This document shows positions 62,610 through 64,000 of a DNA stretch of 64,000 nucleotides, piece after piece (the first letter of the stretch is position 1; each line of letters starts with the position of its first letter). Source of the DNA: Siminovitchia terrae. Its GTDB lineage: Bacteria > Bacillota > Bacilli > Bacillales > Bacillaceae_C. Position numbers and translations under genes: made by a program. Below the pieces are notes generated by a model. The model saw only the letters and a list, made by a program, of their open reading frames with translations, was not told where the DNA came from and made no database searches. The stretch covers positions 1 through 64,000 of the forward strand of contig NZ_QYTW02000009.1 in NCBI RefSeq assembly GCF_003605405.2, read 5' to 3'.

Positions 62610-62745
62610 TGCGCTATGTCTGGCTCCAGCCTCCTTTCGATAAGTAATCATCGGCTTCGATGTATAGAAAGTCACGTTCTAAGCCTGGCGGTGCCACAGG
62701 ATGTGGCGATGTTAGTTCATTTATCACCCCTAATCAGTCGTCTAT
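62610..62745 (+). repeat. Family A remnant between gerPB and gerPC
   Basis: CTGGCTCCAGCCTCC, ATCGGCTTCGATGTATAGAAAGTCA and GAGCCTGCC-like TAAGCCTGGCGG blocks are degenerate family A pieces. The remnant abuts the gerPB stop. Confidence 0.5.
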
Positions 62746-62948
62746 AATGGAATTAGACTGACTTCCTGCTGTGCCAGTTCAGCTTCGCCTGTTACGGCTG
62801 GAGCAGGAGCTGTATAACCACCCGTATTATATAGATGAGAAGAGGGTGTGATGACTCCAGAAGTACCGATTTGAAGTACCGAGGAGTTGGTGATTCCGCC
62901 GATTTTAATCATTTGTATGTGAATGGTCTGCTGTACATTTACAATCAT
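62742..62948 (-). CDS. gerPB: Spore germination protein GerPB
   Basis: A 68-aa protein with QTIHIQMIKIGGITNSSVLQ and IGTSGVI, the GerPB pattern. Start ATG behind CAGGAGGAAGCC. It follows gerPA by 22 bases. Confidence 0.88.
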   Translation of the reverse strand: MIVNVQQTIHIQMIKIGGITNSSVLQIGTSGVITPSSHLYNTGGYTAPAPAVTGEAELAQQEVSLIPL

Positions 62949-62970
62949 GGCTTCCTCCTGTGTCCTTCAT

Positions 62971-63192
62971 TTATAGATTGAGTAAAATACCCTGATCCAG
63001 GCCATCGGCATCATAACTATTAGTGGCAGAATTCTGGTTGCGAACCCTAATCTCTTCGCCTGTATTGAATGACCCTGCACCCGAGAACGTTTTGGCATAG
63101 GAAATCGGATGGATTTGAAATACATCCCCAATATTGAAAGCTGCCCCTGTATTTATATTGATAATCTGAACGGCACCAACAAATCCAGGCAA
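62971..63192 (-). CDS. gerPA: Spore germination protein GerPA
   Basis: A 73-aa protein, paralogue of GerPF: MPGFVGAVQIININTGAAFN, IGDVFQIHP, KTFSGAGSFNTG. First gene of the gerP cluster. It starts with TTG downstream of GGAAGGATG. In B. subtilis the operon is made late in the mother cell; I could not define the promoter here. Confidence 0.88.
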   Translation of the reverse strand: MPGFVGAVQIININTGAAFNIGDVFQIHPISYAKTFSGAGSFNTGEEIRVRNQNSATNSYDADGLDQGILLNL

Positions 63193-63424
63193 TACCGTTC
63201 ACATCCTTCCATATTGCCGTATTTATCTATGTATTGTATTTTATGAAAAAGAATCGAATTGGTGATATTGCTTCCGTTTTGCCCTTTTTCAAAAAATTCA
63301 TTGCAGCAAGTAATATTAATTGTAGTTTTTTAGACAAACTTATACGATGGTGGTATAAAGAAATAAGGAAGAGTTATGAAGCGGGTCTTGTAAGGGAGCT
63401 TGCAATGGCCTGAAAGGAGCAACA

Positions 63425-64000
63425 ATGAATAAACATTTGGAATCTGTAAGTACAATGGAGAGGATTCAGACTCTCGATGTTCTCAGGGGATTCTCACTGC
63501 TGGGGATTCTGTTGGTGAATATGATTAGTTTTCATTCGCCGTATGGTTACTACAATCCATATGAATGGTGGAAGTACGGGGATCTGACTGTGTATACGTG
63601 GTTAGATATCCTTGTACAAGGAAGTTTTTATCCAATCTTTGCGATGATGTTTGGCTATGGATTGGTAATCATGCAAAGGCGTTCCGCAATCAGGGGAACC
63701 TCTTTTTTGAAGATTAGTATGAGAAGACTTTCCATATTGCTCATTTTTGGAATCATACATGCTTTTTTTATTTGGTCTGGAGATATTTTGATTACATACG
63801 CATTAATGGGAATGGTACTACTCTTGTTTTTGAGGCTGCCTGGTCCATGGCTCATGGGATTAGGCTGGGGGTTATACTTGCTGCCGCAGTTATTCTTTTC
63901 GGGCATGCTTGTCTTAGCCTCATTGTTTGATTCTGCTTCCCTTGCGGATTATATTGATATTGCGGGCCTACAGCAGTCGGAAATTATCTATTCAACTGGA
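63425..64000 (+). CDS. DUF418/YeiB family membrane protein, truncated by window edge
   Basis: The first 192 residues of a multi-pass membrane protein. The N-terminal RIQTLDVLRGFSLLGILLVN and the FAMMFGYGLVIM and LIFGIIHAFFIW blocks are typical of the YeiB/DUF418 family. Function is unknown. The start follows AAAGGAGCAACA. The rest lies outside the window. Confidence 0.85.
   Translation, partial: MNKHLESVSTMERIQTLDVLRGFSLLGILLVNMISFHSPYGYYNPYEWWKYGDLTVYTWLDILVQGSFYPIFAMMFGYGLVIMQRRSAIRGTSFLKISMRRLSILLIFGIIHAFFIWSGDILITYALMGMVLLLFLRLPGPWLMGLGWGLYLLPQLFFSGMLVLASLFDSASLADYIDIAGLQQSEIIYSTG

Overview
The window is chromosomal DNA of a spore-forming, potentially competent member of the Bacillaceae with moderate-to-low GC. 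The evidence is its gene content and order: an alpha/beta SASP, yheA-E, yhaX, yhaMNO, prsA, yhaI/hpr/yhaH, trpP, hit, ecsAB, yhaA, hemEHY, yhgDE, yhfH/yhfI/lplJ/lcfB, yhfN, comK, yhjD/E, addBA and gerPA-F. This matches, block by block, the B. subtilis yhe-yha-yhf-yhj-gerP segment. The species cannot be fixed from sequence alone.

Layout. 0.5-5.1 kb: a small protein, a bifunctional class A PBP and fumarase. 5.2-9.8 kb: the SASP/yhe spore cluster. 10.2-16.8 kb: yhaX, yhzD-like, and the nuclease set yhaO-yhaN-yhaM. 16.9-22.9 kb: yhaL, prsA, two YjcZ-type microproteins, yhaK/J/I, the regulator hpr, yhaH, the tryptophan transporter trpP and hit. 23.4-28.4 kb: ecsAB, the amidohydrolase yhaA and the transporter yhfA. 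28.5-32.7 kb: hmoB and the heme operon hemEHY. 32.8-35.5 kb: an accessory insert delimited by structured repeats. 35.7-38.6 kb: yhgD-yhgE. 39-41.1 kb: Sco, class 2 pyrD and yhfH. 41.3-50.4 kb: yhfI, lplJ, lcfB, an enoyl-CoA hydratase, azlCD, yhfN and an IDEAL-domain protein. 50.6-60.1 kb: comK, yhjD, yhjE and addBA. 60.7-63.2 kb: a gerP cluster split by repeats. The right edge holds the start of a DUF418 membrane protein.

Two dispersed repeat families shape the accessory DNA. Family B is about 195 bp with six copies, all in the same orientation. It has constant borders (TTTAAC at the left, TTTGAT at the right), a 16-bp basal stem closing three hairpins, and a structured 3' half. It looks like a non-autonomous element related to IS200/IS605, with ends reminiscent of transposon-encoded RNA scaffolds. 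It brackets single genes (a DUF4256 gene; yhfI) and splits gerP. Family A is a longer, GC-richer, degenerate intergenic repeat in both orientations. It has replaced or interrupted regions that hold genes in B. subtilis (ecsC, sbcDC) and appears to supply the C-terminus of gerPE.

Regulatory sites readable in the sequence include a six-triplet TRAP site over the trpP ribosome-binding site, two identically spaced palindromes (TGAC-N15-GTCA) in front of yhgD and yhgE, and a FadR-type box in front of lcfB. Most operons end in clear intrinsic terminators.
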